Source of the DNA: Lysobacterales bacterium
GTDB taxonomy: Bacteria; Pseudomonadota; Gammaproteobacteria; Xanthomonadales; Xanthomonadaceae
Direction of reading: 5' to 3'
Length of the DNA stretch: 64,000 bases
Assembly: GCA_016718605.1 (NCBI GenBank)
Contig: JADKCY010000003.1
Span: 1,116,001-1,180,000, forward strand
Shown here: one piece after another, positions 26,441-35,792 of the stretch
How positions within the stretch are numbered: position 1 is the first letter of the stretch
How the letters are laid out: each line of letters begins with the position of its first letter
Position numbers and translations under genes: made by a program
The notes under the pieces: model-generated
Seen by the model: only the letters and a program-made list of their open reading frames with translations
Databases searched by the model: none
What the model was told of the DNA's origin: nothing

Positions 26441-29383
26441 CTAGAGGAGATTCAGCCGCTGCGGACGCGCAAACAAAAAACCCTGGCCGTAGCGACAGCC
26501 CATGTGGATCAAGCGCCGGCGCTGGGATTCGGTCTCGATACCCTCCGCAACAACCTGCAGATCCAGCGACGCCGCCATGGCCAGGATCGCACTCACGATC
26601 GCGGTACCACTGCTGCCGTCATCCTCGTCGAGTGCAGTCACAAAAGATCGGTCGATCTTCAGCATCTGCAAGGGGAACTGATGCAGATAGCTCAACGAGG
26701 AATAGCCGGTACCAAAGTCATCCAGCGCGGTATGCACACCAAACTGGATCAGCCGCTCCAGACTGCTGCGCACCTTCATCGGATGGCGCAACAGCGTGCC
26801 TTCGGTCAGCTCAACCCGCACGCGCTGATGCGGCACCTCAAACTCATCCAGCAATCCGAGAAAACGCTCGGCAAATCGATCTTCCTGGAAATGTCTTGGC
26901 GACACATTGAGCGTGATGTAGGCCTGTGTCTGCGGCAACTTGGGCAGCGCGATGCATGCTTTGCGAAACACTTGCCAATCGATCGCTTCCAGCAACCCGC
27001 TTTCATCCGCCACACCCAGAAACTCGCCTGGCGCCATCACGCCACGTCGTGGGTGATGCCAGCGCATCAGCGCCTCATAGCCCACGACCTCGCCCGTACC
27101 CAACTCGACGATTGCTTGGAACCAAGGCTCGAATTCCTCACGCAGCAAGGCCTGACGCAAATCGAACTCCAGTGCGATTTGCTCATGTGCCGCGTTATCC
27201 AGTTCCTTCTGAAACACCTGATAACGATTGCGGCCCGCGACTTTGGCGCGATACATCGCCGCATCGGCATCGCGCAGCAAGTCGTCTGCACTGCGATAGT
27301 GCACATCGGCGAGCGCAATCCCGATGCTGACCGAAGGCTGCAAGGTGTTGTCCAAAATCGACATCGGCTGACCAATTGCTTCGATGATTCGCTGCGCCAC
27401 CCGCGTCGCGGTTTCAATATTCTCGGCATGCTCGAGCAGCACGGCGAACTCGTCGCCTGACAGGCGAGCGACGATGTCGCGATCGCGCACACAGGACTCG
27501 AAGCGCCGTGCTATTTCGATCAATACCGCGTCGCCAGCCTGATGCCCGAGGCTGTCATTGATGACCTTGAAGCGGTCCACATCAATGAACAACAACGCGA
27601 AGGGCAGGCCTGATGCGCCTTGCAGTCGTTGCAGCGAACGATCCAATCGTTCGCGCAACAAATCGCGATTGGGCAACCCCGTCAGGGTATCGTGCAATAC
27701 CTGATGTTTCAGTTTTGCTTGAATCAACTCACGCTCTTCGATCTGCCGACGCAGTTCGCGCGTTCGTTCCTCCACGCGCAATTCGAGCATGGCATTGGCT
27801 TTGCGCAAGTCTTCGGCCGCACGGCGTCGTTGCATGCCATTGGCCACTTGGTAGGCAACGAACATCAGCAGTTCGCGCTCGCGCTCACCGTAAACCACCT
27901 TCTCCGAATAGCTCTGCACCACCAGCACACCCATGACACCCCGCGTGCAGATCAGTGGTGCTGCAAGCCATGACTCGGCAGCAACCCCGTTGACTTCGAC
28001 TTCGCCCAATGCGACCAATTCCTGTGTGCGCGCGGCGTCAATCAATATCGGCTGCGCCTGTCGTATCACGTATTCAGTCAGGCCACGACCAATCGCACGC
28101 GTTTCAGACCTCGGCTGCATCTCATCCATGTAGTAGGGGAAGGACAAACTGCGGCCATCCTCAGCCAACATCGCCAGATAGAAGTTGGAAGCTGGCATCA
28201 AATCGGCAACGATGACGTGCAGTGCTGAACAGAAGTCCACCAAACTGCCATCGTGACCGGAAAGCTCGGCGACCTTGAAGAGCGCCTTCTGCAGGCGTTC
28301 GCCACGCTCGCGCTCACGAACTTGCTGGTGCAAGTCTTCGTTGGTTTCGGCCAGCTCGCGGGTGCGCTCGGCAACCTGCCGCTCCAACTCGACCCGCGCG
28401 CGATGGCGCTCCAGTGCGTTGAGAATGTGGGTGCCCACGAAACTCAGCAAGTTTTGGTCGGCCTCACTGAAGCTCACCGCCTCGGTGTAGGTCTGTACAG
28501 CGAGCACGCCTCGCACGTCCTCACCCGACAGCATCGGCACGCCCAGCCAGTTATTGGGAGCGGTACCAATGCGATGCAAGGGGCCGTCGATCTGGCGTTC
28601 GATTTCCTCCAAGCTCCCGCGCAAAGCCTGCTTTCTGCGGATGACGTGCCAGGTCAGGCCATATTCAATTTCCGCCATCGGGATTTCGTTGTCGACCACC
28701 ACCGCACTGGTTTCGTCATCCGAGTCCGCGTAGTAGATGAAATTGGCACGATCACGGCGCCCGTCGTAGAGCGCAATGTAGAAATTCTCGGCATACATCA
28801 GCGCGCGCACGATGTCATGCATGCCACGCAACAACTCCTGCATGTCGAGCGCGGCGGTGGACAACTCGGCGATCGTAAACAGGGCCCTTTGCAGGCGCTC
28901 GGTATGTTCCAACTGCCGCACAGCGCCATTCAGCTGCTCGGTCTCAAAGGCTTCGTGCAGACGCAAACCGACCAGATGCAGACACATAGCCCAATGCTGC
29001 ATTCGGGGGATTGATGTCGCAGTTGACACTTCAGGTCCGTGCAGCACCAGAACCGCTGCAGCGCCACTCTCGTGCGTCGACAACACAATGGCGTGGTGTT
29101 CGCCTTCGGCATCGTAGGCATGGCCACTGCTGGCACCCAACGCCGCGTTCGCAATTGGCAGCCAGACCGAAGCATCCGCCTCGGGGATACACCGCAATGT
29201 TTCGGGCCAGGGTGTTCCCAGCAAAACGTGCCCGCTGCGGCACCCTGTCAATTGCAGCGCGCGACCGAGGATGATTTCCGCCAGCGAGGGCACATGACGT
29301 GTCCCCATCAATGCCAGCATCAAACTGGCATCAATGTGATCGAGTGCCGGTTCGGCCGTATCGATCGGATTGGGGGCACTCAT
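26441..29383 (-). CDS. GAF-GAF-GAF-GGDEF-EAL cyclic di-GMP enzyme
   Basis: The ATG at 29383 (MSAPNPIDTAEPALDHID) gives 980 residues; an upstream TTG is less likely. A divergent GAF-like domain is at about 20-150, clear GAF domains at about 190-340 (ending ADQNLLSFVGTHILNALERH) and 380-530, joined by coiled-coil helices. The GGDEF domain (about 565-725) has SGDEF, compatible with diguanylate cyclase activity, and an RDRD inhibitory site five residues before it. The EAL domain (about 740-975) keeps YEALMRW, NVSPRHFQ, ELTEG, LDDFGTGYSSL, KIDRSFV and EGIETE, so phosphodiesterase residues are complete. A soluble sensor that makes or breaks cyclic di-GMP is expected; the net direction cannot be predicted. 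No membrane segment is seen. Confidence 0.95.
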   Translation of the reverse strand: MSAPNPIDTAEPALDHIDASLMLALMGTRHVPSLAEIILGRALQLTGCRSGHVLLGTPWPETLRCIPEADASVWLPIANAALGASSGHAYDAEGEHHAIVLSTHESGAAAVLVLHGPEVSTATSIPRMQHWAMCLHLVGLRLHEAFETEQLNGAVRQLEHTERLQRALFTIAELSTAALDMQELLRGMHDIVRALMYAENFYIALYDGRRDRANFIYYADSDDETSAVVVDNEIPMAEIEYGLTWHVIRRKQALRGSLEEIERQIDGPLHRIGTAPNNWLGVPMLSGEDVRGVLAVQTYTEAVSFSEADQNLLSFVGTHILNALERHRARVELERQVAERTRELAETNEDLHQQVRERERGERLQKALFKVAELSGHDGSLVDFCSALHVIVADLMPASNFYLAMLAEDGRSLSFPYYMDEMQPRSETRAIGRGLTEYVIRQAQPILIDAARTQELVALGEVEVNGVAAESWLAAPLICTRGVMGVLVVQSYSEKVVYGERERELLMFVAYQVANGMQRRRAAEDLRKANAMLELRVEERTRELRRQIEERELIQAKLKHQVLHDTLTGLPNRDLLRERLDRSLQRLQGASGLPFALLFIDVDRFKVINDSLGHQAGDAVLIEIARRFESCVRDRDIVARLSGDEFAVLLEHAENIETATRVAQRIIEAIGQPMSILDNTLQPSVSIGIALADVHYRSADDLLRDADAAMYRAKVAGRNRYQVFQKELDNAAHEQIALEFDLRQALLREEFEPWFQAIVELGTGEVVGYEALMRWHHPRRGVMAPGEFLGVADESGLLEAIDWQVFRKACIALPKLPQTQAYITLNVSPRHFQEDRFAERFLGLLDEFEVPHQRVRVELTEGTLLRHPMKVRSSLERLIQFGVHTALDDFGTGYSSLSYLHQFPLQMLKIDRSFVTALDEDDGSSGTAIVSAILAMAASLDLQVVAEGIETESQRRRLIHMGCRYGQGFLFARPQRLNLL

Positions 29384-29476
29384 TCGTGACAGGTATCCAG
29401 GTTTGGGCAAGTGTGCTCAGTGTGCAATTCCTGCGCCAACGACAGCTCGTGAAGTTGGCTGACCAAGGCCGCCGAT

Positions 29477-31618
29477 TCAGTGTTCGATGCAGCGCCGAAA
29501 GGGCGGCAGTGCGCGCAAGATGCCAGCGCCGTAGCGCTTTTCAACCAGTCGTCGATCCAGTATGACGATGCGGCCACTATCGTTCTCCGACCGAATCAAA
29601 CGACCACAATATTGGATCAGCGTCCGGGTGGCGTGTGGCACGGAGACTTCGACAAAGGCGTTGCGACCACGCGACTCCAACCATTCGGCCCACGTCGCCT
29701 CGACAGGATCGGTCGGGACGGCAAACGGCAATTGCGTAATGACCACCGTTTCGCAGAGCGTTCCGGGCAAATCGAGACCTTCACCGAAACTGGCAAGGCC
29801 AAACAGCGTGCTGCCGAGTCCGCTGGCAATGGCTGCCGAATGAGCCGCCAGCAAGGCGGCTTTGGACTGACTACCTTGCGCCTTGACGCGCAGTCGGCAG
29901 ATTGTGCTGAGTGCGGACAGGGTGGCGTCCAATTTCTGACGCGAGGTGAACAACACCAGATTGCCTTGCTGCCAGTCCAGATGTGCTTCCAGCCAGGCAA
30001 CGACTTCTCGCACATGGGCTTCCCGATCATCGGGCAGGGCAGCCAAGCGCGGCACTTCCAGCCGCGCCTGCTCTGCTAGCTGGAATGGCGAGGCCAGACT
30101 GAGGGTTTCCGCATGCGCTGGCACACCCAATTGCGCATTCAATGCACGAAAGTCCCCCCCCAGACTAAGGGTGGCCGAGGTGAGCACCACGCCAGCCGCC
30201 TGCGGCCAGAGGACGCGCTTCAGTACTGGCGCCGCGGATACCGCGGAGGCATGGCACACCAGTCCTCCGTCATGACCCGGAGCGATCCAACGTGCGGTCG
30301 GCGCATGCTCGCCGGACTCCTGCAGCGACCACAGGAACCACAGCGCGTGCTGACGCTCCAGTCGCTCGCGCGCCATGCCCAGCTCGCGCGCAATGGCCTC
30401 GCGTCGTTCCAACGGTGCGGTGCTCTCCAGCAACATTTTCAGCGCCGAAGGCAACCAACGCAGCAAGTTTGTGGTGTGTGTGTTTAGCGACTCGGCCCAT
30501 AGCCGCCACTCCTCCGGGATCTGCCCCAGCGAGGCACGCCAGAGCGGATCGCGATCGGTCGGATCCGGCTGCCACCGTTGCACGATGTCACGCTGCAAGC
30601 CATCCAGCAGGACTTCGAGTTGTTGCAGCGTGGTGTCGATCTCATCCGCGGTCAGACGACCAATGCGCTCTTTGCCGCTGCTGGCAAACACGGCTCGAAG
30701 CGGGCCGGCAAGCCGCGCGGTCCGGCGTATCGCGTCGGGCAAATGCACCTCCGCGCTGCCACGATCAATCGCTTTGGCGGCTAGGTGGTGAGCTTCGTCG
30801 AAGACGTACAGGCTGTCCTGTGGCGCGGGCAACAACACGCCACCCGAGCCGTCTTCGTCCATGCCCAGCATCAGATCGGCCAGCACCAGATCGTGGTTGG
30901 CAACCACGATGTCCGCGTCGCGCAAGGCATTGCGCGCGTGCACAAACGGACATTGCTGCAGAAAGGCACAACGCCGGTTGGCACAACCACCGGCCGACGT
31001 TGTCAGCAGGCTGCGCGTGTCCTCGGCAATGACCATTGGCGGCCGATCCAGATCGCCGTCCCAACGGCCATCCAGCAATTGCTGCAAGAGTTCGGCAACC
31101 TGTTTTGGCTCGCCTTCACGGGGGCGACGGGGCCAAGTGGCGCTTTGCCAGAGATCCGGGCCGAAATCAAAACCACCCTGTGGCAATTCGCCATCACTGT
31201 GCGCCAACTCGTTGAGATTGCGCGTGCAGGCGTAGCGTTGCCTGCCCTTGGCCAGCACCACCTTGGCGATCCCGCCGGTGGCAGTGAGGAAGGCTGGAAT
31301 ATCACGGCTGACCAGTTGCTCCTGCAACGCAATGGTGGCGGTGCTGACAATCAAGCGTTTGCGATGCGCCTGGGCGATGGCCAATCCCGCGACCAGATAG
31401 GCCATCGATTTGCCCGTACCGGTCGGTGCCTCAACGACCACGCTGGCCTTGTCGTGAGCCAACGCACGCGCCACCGCAGCAATCATCTGACCCTGTGCCG
31501 CACGCGGCCGAAATCCCGGCAAACTGCCCTTCAGACGGTCATAACTGGCGCGTATGGCCTCTTTCAGCCCAGCATCCAGCCCGCGCGGGGCCACTGGGGC
31601 GGGCGCGGACTCGGACAT
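29477..31618 (-). CDS. dinG: ATP-dependent DNA helicase, DinG family
   Basis: The 713-residue protein shows the XPD-like superfamily 2 motifs: APTGTGKSMAYLVAG (Walker A), STATIALQEQL, VVANHDLVLADL, VFDEAHHLAAKA (DEAH box), LTSATLSLGGDF and QYCGRLIRSENDSG (motif VI). Four cysteines suitable for a 4Fe-4S cluster are in RYACTRNLNE and GGCANRRCAFLQQCPFVHA. DinG unwinds DNA 5' to 3', including R-loops and D-loops, and helps replication through transcribed DNA. The length equals that of E. coli DinG. The ATG at 31618 is preferred to a GTG four codons earlier. It follows the YchJ-like gene by 12 bases and is likely co-transcribed with it. Confidence 0.95.
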   Translation of the reverse strand: MSESAPAPVAPRGLDAGLKEAIRASYDRLKGSLPGFRPRAAQGQMIAAVARALAHDKASVVVEAPTGTGKSMAYLVAGLAIAQAHRKRLIVSTATIALQEQLVSRDIPAFLTATGGIAKVVLAKGRQRYACTRNLNELAHSDGELPQGGFDFGPDLWQSATWPRRPREGEPKQVAELLQQLLDGRWDGDLDRPPMVIAEDTRSLLTTSAGGCANRRCAFLQQCPFVHARNALRDADIVVANHDLVLADLMLGMDEDGSGGVLLPAPQDSLYVFDEAHHLAAKAIDRGSAEVHLPDAIRRTARLAGPLRAVFASSGKERIGRLTADEIDTTLQQLEVLLDGLQRDIVQRWQPDPTDRDPLWRASLGQIPEEWRLWAESLNTHTTNLLRWLPSALKMLLESTAPLERREAIARELGMARERLERQHALWFLWSLQESGEHAPTARWIAPGHDGGLVCHASAVSAAPVLKRVLWPQAAGVVLTSATLSLGGDFRALNAQLGVPAHAETLSLASPFQLAEQARLEVPRLAALPDDREAHVREVVAWLEAHLDWQQGNLVLFTSRQKLDATLSALSTICRLRVKAQGSQSKAALLAAHSAAIASGLGSTLFGLASFGEGLDLPGTLCETVVITQLPFAVPTDPVEATWAEWLESRGRNAFVEVSVPHATRTLIQYCGRLIRSENDSGRIVILDRRLVEKRYGAGILRALPPFRRCIEH

Positions 31619-31630
31619 CGCGGCGATCAC

Positions 31631-32044
31631 CTACTTTTTGGGACCGATCTCACCGTCGACGTACAGCCAGTGTCCGTTTTCAAAAACGAACTGGCTACGT
31701 TCAACGATGCGCTGAGCGCCACCGGCACCAATCCGCAAGCGTGCGATGAAACTGACTTCGGCACGCTGGGCGTCAAGTTGCCGGAACGAAATGACCTGCA
31801 AGCCCAACCAGTTGGTGCGCAAGCCGGGGCGGTCACTCAGATCAAGCGTGGCGGGACGGGTACTTTCATGCCAGGTGGCCAGCAGATAGTCGCTGCGCCG
31901 CTGAACATAGGCGGTGTAGCGGGCGCGCATCAACGCTTCCGCATTGGGTACGCGCGCACCACCGTGATAGACGCCACAACAGGCGTCGTAAGACTTGCCA
32001 CTGCCGCAAGGGCAAGCGCTCGGGGAAGGACTGTCGTTTTGCAT
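31631..32044 (-). CDS. YchJ-like SEC-C motif protein (UPF0225)
   Basis: From the ATG at 32044 (MQNDSPSPSACPCGSGKSYD) the protein has 137 residues. The N-terminal CPCGSGKSYDACCG is a SEC-C type zinc motif, followed by the YchJ body: ALMRARYTAYVQRRSDYLLATWH, EVSFIARLRI and a WLYVDGEIGP ending. E. coli YchJ, of the same family, is of unknown function; the fold of the body is NTF2-like. The longer frame upstream is not supported by the family. The gene sits immediately before dinG. Confidence 0.93.
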   Translation of the reverse strand: MQNDSPSPSACPCGSGKSYDACCGVYHGGARVPNAEALMRARYTAYVQRRSDYLLATWHESTRPATLDLSDRPGLRTNWLGLQVISFRQLDAQRAEVSFIARLRIGAGGAQRIVERSQFVFENGHWLYVDGEIGPKK

Positions 32045-32247
32045 GGGTCGCGGAGAATGCCCGGAACTGCGGCGCAATTCCAGTCTTGCGCGTGGAATTT
32101 GAACAGAATCGCCTTTGTTGACGGGAAATTCTGCACTGGTCGGCCAACGGTGGGTGTGCCTTGTCGACGACCTCGGCCTGCTAAAGTGCGCACCTCACCG
32201 CCCTGACCTTGGCCTTCGCCGGGGTCGATGACGCTATCCGGAGTGCC

Positions 32248-32610
32248 ATGTCTGCTGCCTTGAACGTCCTTGGGTTGCCTTTGCAGTCCTGCAGTACGCA
32301 GCCGATGAGCGGGTATTTTCGCGACGGCTGCTGCCATACCGACCCCTCGGATCGCGGTCTGCATGTGGTCTGTGCGGTCATGGATGAGCGTTTTCTAGCC
32401 TTTTCAAAGGCCGCAGGCAACGATCTGTCCACACCGCAGGAGGCCTTCGACTTCCCAGGCCTTCGTGCAGGCGATCGCTGGTGCCTGTGCGCCGCTCGCT
32501 GGATGGAGGCCTATCACGCCGGGGTCGCGCCGCGGGTAGTGTTGCACTCGACGCATCTCAATGCGCTGGGCGTGGTTAGCCTGGATCACTTGCGCGAGCA
32601 TGCGATTTGA
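32248..32610 (+). CDS. DUF2237 family protein
   Basis: The 120-residue protein starts MSAALNVLGLPLQSCSTQPM and matches DUF2237 throughout: SGYFRDGCCHTD, GLHVVCAVMDERFLAFSKAAG, NDLSTP, FPGLRAGDRWCLCAARWMEA, APRVVLHSTHLNAL. Members are small proteins of unknown function with several conserved cysteines; all of these (GCC, VCA, WCLC) are present. Its TGA overlaps the TTG start of the next gene, so it heads a three-gene operon with two RNA-modifying enzymes. Confidence 0.9.
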   Translation: MSAALNVLGLPLQSCSTQPMSGYFRDGCCHTDPSDRGLHVVCAVMDERFLAFSKAAGNDLSTPQEAFDFPGLRAGDRWCLCAARWMEAYHAGVAPRVVLHSTHLNALGVVSLDHLREHAI

Positions 32611-33800
32611 CGACCAGTCCGCTTCAGGATGCGCCGCTGCTGGCTGCGCTGGAAGATGGCTGGCGCACCTCACGACCGACAGCCGCCAGTACGACACTGG
32701 CCCTGGGGGCGCGCGCGGCGATGGTGGATCGAGTATCCCTTAACGCGGCGTTGCAGTACTTCAAGCCCCACGCCCAAGCCCTGCAAGATCGCGCCGTGAC
32801 GCCAATGGCACTGCCGCAGGAACTGTCGTCGCAGCATTTCGATCGCGTGTTGTTATGGCCGTCGACGGTTCGCGCCGCCGCGCGCGGTGAGCTTGTTTTG
32901 GCTTGGCAGCATCTGCATGACCATGGCGAACTAATCGCCGCGCAACACAATGATCGCGGCGCGCGCAGTCTGCAAACCGATGCCGAGGCGCTGTTTGGGA
33001 CGGTTGTTGTCACTTCTCGCCATCGCTGCCGAACCGTGCACATTTCCAAACGCTCGGCCAATTTCAATGCCGAAGTCGCGCAGTCCTGGCTGCACGCGGC
33101 GCAACCGCATCGCAATGAGGCACTGGGTTTATGGACCCAAGCCGGCGTGTTTGCCGCAGACCGCATTGATGCCGGCAGCGCTTTGTTGCTGCGCTGCTTT
33201 CCGGAGGATCTGCAAGGCGAGGTTGCGGATCTGGGTGCTGGCGTCGGCGTGCTTTCGCTGCATTTGGCACGTCGTTGTCATCGTGTGACGCGGCTGGATT
33301 TGTATGAGGCCGATGCACGCGCGGTGGTGCTTGCCGAGCGGAATTTTAGCGAATTTCTAGCGGCGTCCGCCGATTGGACGACAGCGCAAACCCGCCGTGA
33401 ATGCTCGCTGCACACAACGGAGTTTGCGCAGTCACCGCGCTCCTTTGCGGGTCGTCATGGCATTCCATTTGATTCCCACGATCCACATCCGCTGCCCTGC
33501 GCAACACTGCTGGCAAGACATCTCGGCTTGCACTGGCACGATGTGACCACTGGGCTCCCGCGCCCCTATGACATCATCGTCAGCAACCCGCCTTTCCACG
33601 CGAGCGGCGACCAATCCCATGAACTGGGACTCGCCTTCATCCGTGTCGCCAGGCAGGCGTTGCGACCGGGCGGCGAACTGTGGCTTGTCGCCAATCGGCA
33701 TTTGCCCTACGAAGACCTGCTGCAGCGCAGCTTCGCAAGCGTCGACACGCGCCTGCAAGCCGATGGCTACAAAGTCCTCCATGCAAGGAAGCCACACTGA
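32607..33800 (+). CDS. RsmC/RlmG-like rRNA guanine-N2 methyltransferase
   Basis: The 397-residue protein starts at a TTG that overlaps the stop of the DUF2237 gene. The N-terminal half (about 1-200) is the non-catalytic methyltransferase-like domain typical of RsmC. The C-terminal half has the SAM loop EVADLGAGVGVLSLHLAR, the acidic LDLYEADARAVVLAERN, and the catalytic SNPPFH motif followed by IRVARQALRPGGELWLVANRH, as expected for N2-methylation of guanine in rRNA. An extra stretch of about 70 residues rich in His, Arg and Ser lies between the acidic motif and NPPF and is not part of the usual RsmC plan. RsmC and RlmG cannot be separated by eye. Confidence 0.88.
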   Translation: MTTSPLQDAPLLAALEDGWRTSRPTAASTTLALGARAAMVDRVSLNAALQYFKPHAQALQDRAVTPMALPQELSSQHFDRVLLWPSTVRAAARGELVLAWQHLHDHGELIAAQHNDRGARSLQTDAEALFGTVVVTSRHRCRTVHISKRSANFNAEVAQSWLHAAQPHRNEALGLWTQAGVFAADRIDAGSALLLRCFPEDLQGEVADLGAGVGVLSLHLARRCHRVTRLDLYEADARAVVLAERNFSEFLAASADWTTAQTRRECSLHTTEFAQSPRSFAGRHGIPFDSHDPHPLPCATLLARHLGLHWHDVTTGLPRPYDIIVSNPPFHASGDQSHELGLAFIRVARQALRPGGELWLVANRHLPYEDLLQRSFASVDTRLQADGYKVLHARKPH

Positions 33801-34525
33801 TGAGCCGTGTTCGACTCGATCGCCTGTTGTCCAATCTTGGCTACTGCTCGCGCCGCGAAGTCGCCGTCTGCCTCCGTGAGGGCTGGGTTCGCAGTGTCGA
33901 TGGACGCCCCTTGAAGCCCGATAGCGCGGTCAGTCATGACGAAATCCTGTTTGACGATGAGGCCCTCGATCCACCCCAGGGACTGCTACTGATGCTGCAC
34001 AAGCCGGTCGGCCATACCTGCTCCAGCAAAGATCCCGGGCGCATCGTGTACGACTTGTTGCCGGGTCGTTTTCGGCATCGTTCGCCGGTCCTTGCCACCG
34101 TCGGCCGCTTGGATCGCGAAACTTCCGGCCTACTGCTGCTGACCGATGATGGTCAACTACTGCACCGGATCATCTCGCCGCGCAGCCAGTTGCCCAAGGT
34201 CTACGATGTCACGCTGGCCGAAGACCTGCGTGGAGACGAATTCGATCTGTTCGCCAGTGGAACCTTGCTGTTGGATGGCGAGAGCACACCATTGCTGCCT
34301 GCCGAGCTGCAAGTCCACGCGCCGCGTCAGGCATCGCTGACCTTGCACGAGGGCCGTTACCACCAAGTGCGACGGATGTTTGCGGCCATCGGCAACCACG
34401 TCACGGCGCTGCATCGCCAACGCATCGGTGGCATGGTTTTGGGCGATCTGCCTGTCGGCGCTTGGCGCGCATTGAATGCGGCCGAAACACAGACGCTTTG
34501 GGATACCGCTCAGCCGACGGTCTGA
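33800..34525 (+). CDS. rsuA: 16S rRNA pseudouridine synthase, RsuA type
   Basis: The ATG at 33800 shares one base with the stop of the upstream methyltransferase; 241 residues. The N-terminal S4 RNA-binding domain is RLDRLLSNLGYCSRREVAV. The catalytic block is TVGRLDRETSGLLLLTDDG with the essential aspartate, and SLTLHEGRYHQVRRMFAAIG is the conserved KxxxHQVRRM-like region. RsuA makes pseudouridine 516 in 16S rRNA; other members of the RsuA/RluB/E/F family act on other sites, so the target is a likely but not proven assignment. A strong hairpin follows the gene. Confidence 0.9.
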   Translation: MSRVRLDRLLSNLGYCSRREVAVCLREGWVRSVDGRPLKPDSAVSHDEILFDDEALDPPQGLLLMLHKPVGHTCSSKDPGRIVYDLLPGRFRHRSPVLATVGRLDRETSGLLLLTDDGQLLHRIISPRSQLPKVYDVTLAEDLRGDEFDLFASGTLLLDGESTPLLPAELQVHAPRQASLTLHEGRYHQVRRMFAAIGNHVTALHRQRIGGMVLGDLPVGAWRALNAAETQTLWDTAQPTV

Positions 34526-34547
34526 ATTGGCGCAGTGCCAAAAACAC

Positions 34548-34587
34548 GAAACCCCAGCCTTCGCCGTGGCGCGAAGGCTGGGGTTTC
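34548..34587 (+). terminator. intrinsic terminator hairpin after the rsuA operon
   Basis: A perfect 16-base stem (GAAACCCCAGCCTTCG / CGAAGGCTGGGGTTTC) with an 8-base loop begins 23 bases after the rsuA stop. The short A-run before and T-run within the stem end are weak, so termination efficiency is uncertain, but the length of the stem and position support the call. Confidence 0.75.
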
Positions 34588-35078
34588 GGTGACTTCCCTG
34601 TCTTGGTCGCCAGGTCTCGGTGAGCACTGCGTGTTGGAAGGACACGCAGAACCCGGTGTCGCTGAGACTTGACGAATCGTTGCCAGTCGACGGTTCGAAG
34701 GCCGCTGGAAACTGGGTAGATCCCCTGTCAACGATTGCAGAACCGCCTGATGCCAGCACGTTTCCCCGTTTGAATAATGCCTACCTGTTGGGCGATGCGC
34801 CATGCCTTGCGTCAAATTACAAAGTGTGGTCATCCGTCCAACGCCGAAGTTACGCGACACAGCCTCGACTTCAGTCAATCGTAGACGGAAGACCGGGACG
34901 CGTCGCGTGCCAATCACCACCGAACACCAGCGCCGCCGCAAATTGCCGCAGCGCAGCTCGACGACATCATCGACCAACGCTATCGTAGTCATCTAAACTT
35001 TAGACTTCACTGAATTAGCGAGTGCTCATATTGTGGCTGCACCCCACATCGGGGCTCCCTACTTCAAGGAACCTTTTC
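34588..35078. other. gene-free stretch before the peroxiredoxin gene
   Basis: About 490 bases with no reading frame that has family features or a good start. Open frames on both strands (for example 34510-34992 minus) read into the terminator hairpin and have no recognisable content. The right end carries the AAGGA ribosome site of the peroxiredoxin gene; an AT-richer patch around 34990-35030 is the likely promoter area. Confidence 0.5.
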
Positions 35079-35723
35079 ATGTCCCAGATTGACACTCCCA
35101 CGCTGCCACAACTGAACCGTCCGGCACCGGACTTCAATGCGAAGACGACCCATGGCCAAAAGACGTTGGCCGATTACAGCGGCAAATGGCTGCTGCTGTT
35201 CTCCCATCCAGCCGACTTCACACCCGTATGCACCACCGAGTTCACCGCCTTCGCGCAACGCTCCACGGCCTTCCGCGCCATGAACTGTGAATTGCTGGGA
35301 TTGTCCATTGATAGCGTTCACTCGCACATTGCGTGGGTTCGAAACATCAAGGAAAAGTTTGGCGTTTCGATTGACTTCCCGATCATTGCCGACTTGTCAA
35401 TGAAGGTTGCGAACGACTACGGCATGATCCAGCCCGGCGCCAGCGATACCTCTGCGGTGCGCGCCACATTCCTGATTGATCCGAACGGCATTCTGCGGGC
35501 AATGGTGTATTACCCGATGACCAACGGCCGCTCGGTAGACGAGTTCCTGCGCTTGCTTGAGGCGCTGCAAACCAGTGACGCCCACAAAGTGGCGACGCCG
35601 GAAAACTGGAAGAAGGGCGAGCCGGTGATCGTGCCATCCCCGGCCACGACTGCTGCAGCCGAACAGCGCGCATCCGAAGGTTTTGATTACGTCGATTGGT
35701 ATTTCAGTCGAAAAATGCTGTAA
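35079..35723 (+). CDS. 1-Cys type peroxiredoxin (AhpC/Prx6 group)
   Basis: The ATG at 35079 follows AAGGA; 214 residues. The peroxidatic cysteine is Cys51 in HPADFTPVCTTEF. The C-terminal half has GMIQPGASDTSAVRATFLID, the DPxGxxR..Y-like block around NGILRAMVYYP, and ends DYVDWYFSRKML, the layout of the Prx6 subgroup. The only other cysteine is Cys70, in the core; no resolving cysteine is in the C-terminal region, so a 1-Cys mechanism with an external thiol is expected. It reduces peroxides and may act on sulfur species. It is the first gene of a plus-strand run with a TauE-type exporter and a persulfide dioxygenase-like protein. Confidence 0.93.
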   Translation: MSQIDTPTLPQLNRPAPDFNAKTTHGQKTLADYSGKWLLLFSHPADFTPVCTTEFTAFAQRSTAFRAMNCELLGLSIDSVHSHIAWVRNIKEKFGVSIDFPIIADLSMKVANDYGMIQPGASDTSAVRATFLIDPNGILRAMVYYPMTNGRSVDEFLRLLEALQTSDAHKVATPENWKKGEPVIVPSPATTAAAEQRASEGFDYVDWYFSRKML

Positions 35724-35730
35724 CCCAGTG

Positions 35731-35760
35731 GCCGCTGCCCCATCGCCGTGGGGCAGCGGC
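35731..35760 (+). terminator. hairpin after the peroxiredoxin gene
   Basis: A perfect 12-base GC-rich stem (GCCGCTGCCCCA / TGGGGCAGCGGC) with a 6-base loop begins 8 bases after the stop codon. No T-tract follows, so it may be a partial terminator or a processing or stabilising structure that sets different levels of the upstream and downstream genes. Confidence 0.55.
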
Positions 35761-35792
35761 AGAATCCTCTCCCCGCACAAATTGAGTACATC

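Noticed and set aside
30785..32206. 473-residue plus-strand frame
   Set aside because: It covers the antisense of both dinG and the YchJ-like gene, which have clear motifs; the translated content is featureless.
34510..34992. 160-residue minus-strand frame in the gap before the peroxiredoxin gene
   Set aside because: It reads through the rsuA terminator hairpin, lacks a ribosome site and shows no recognisable motif.
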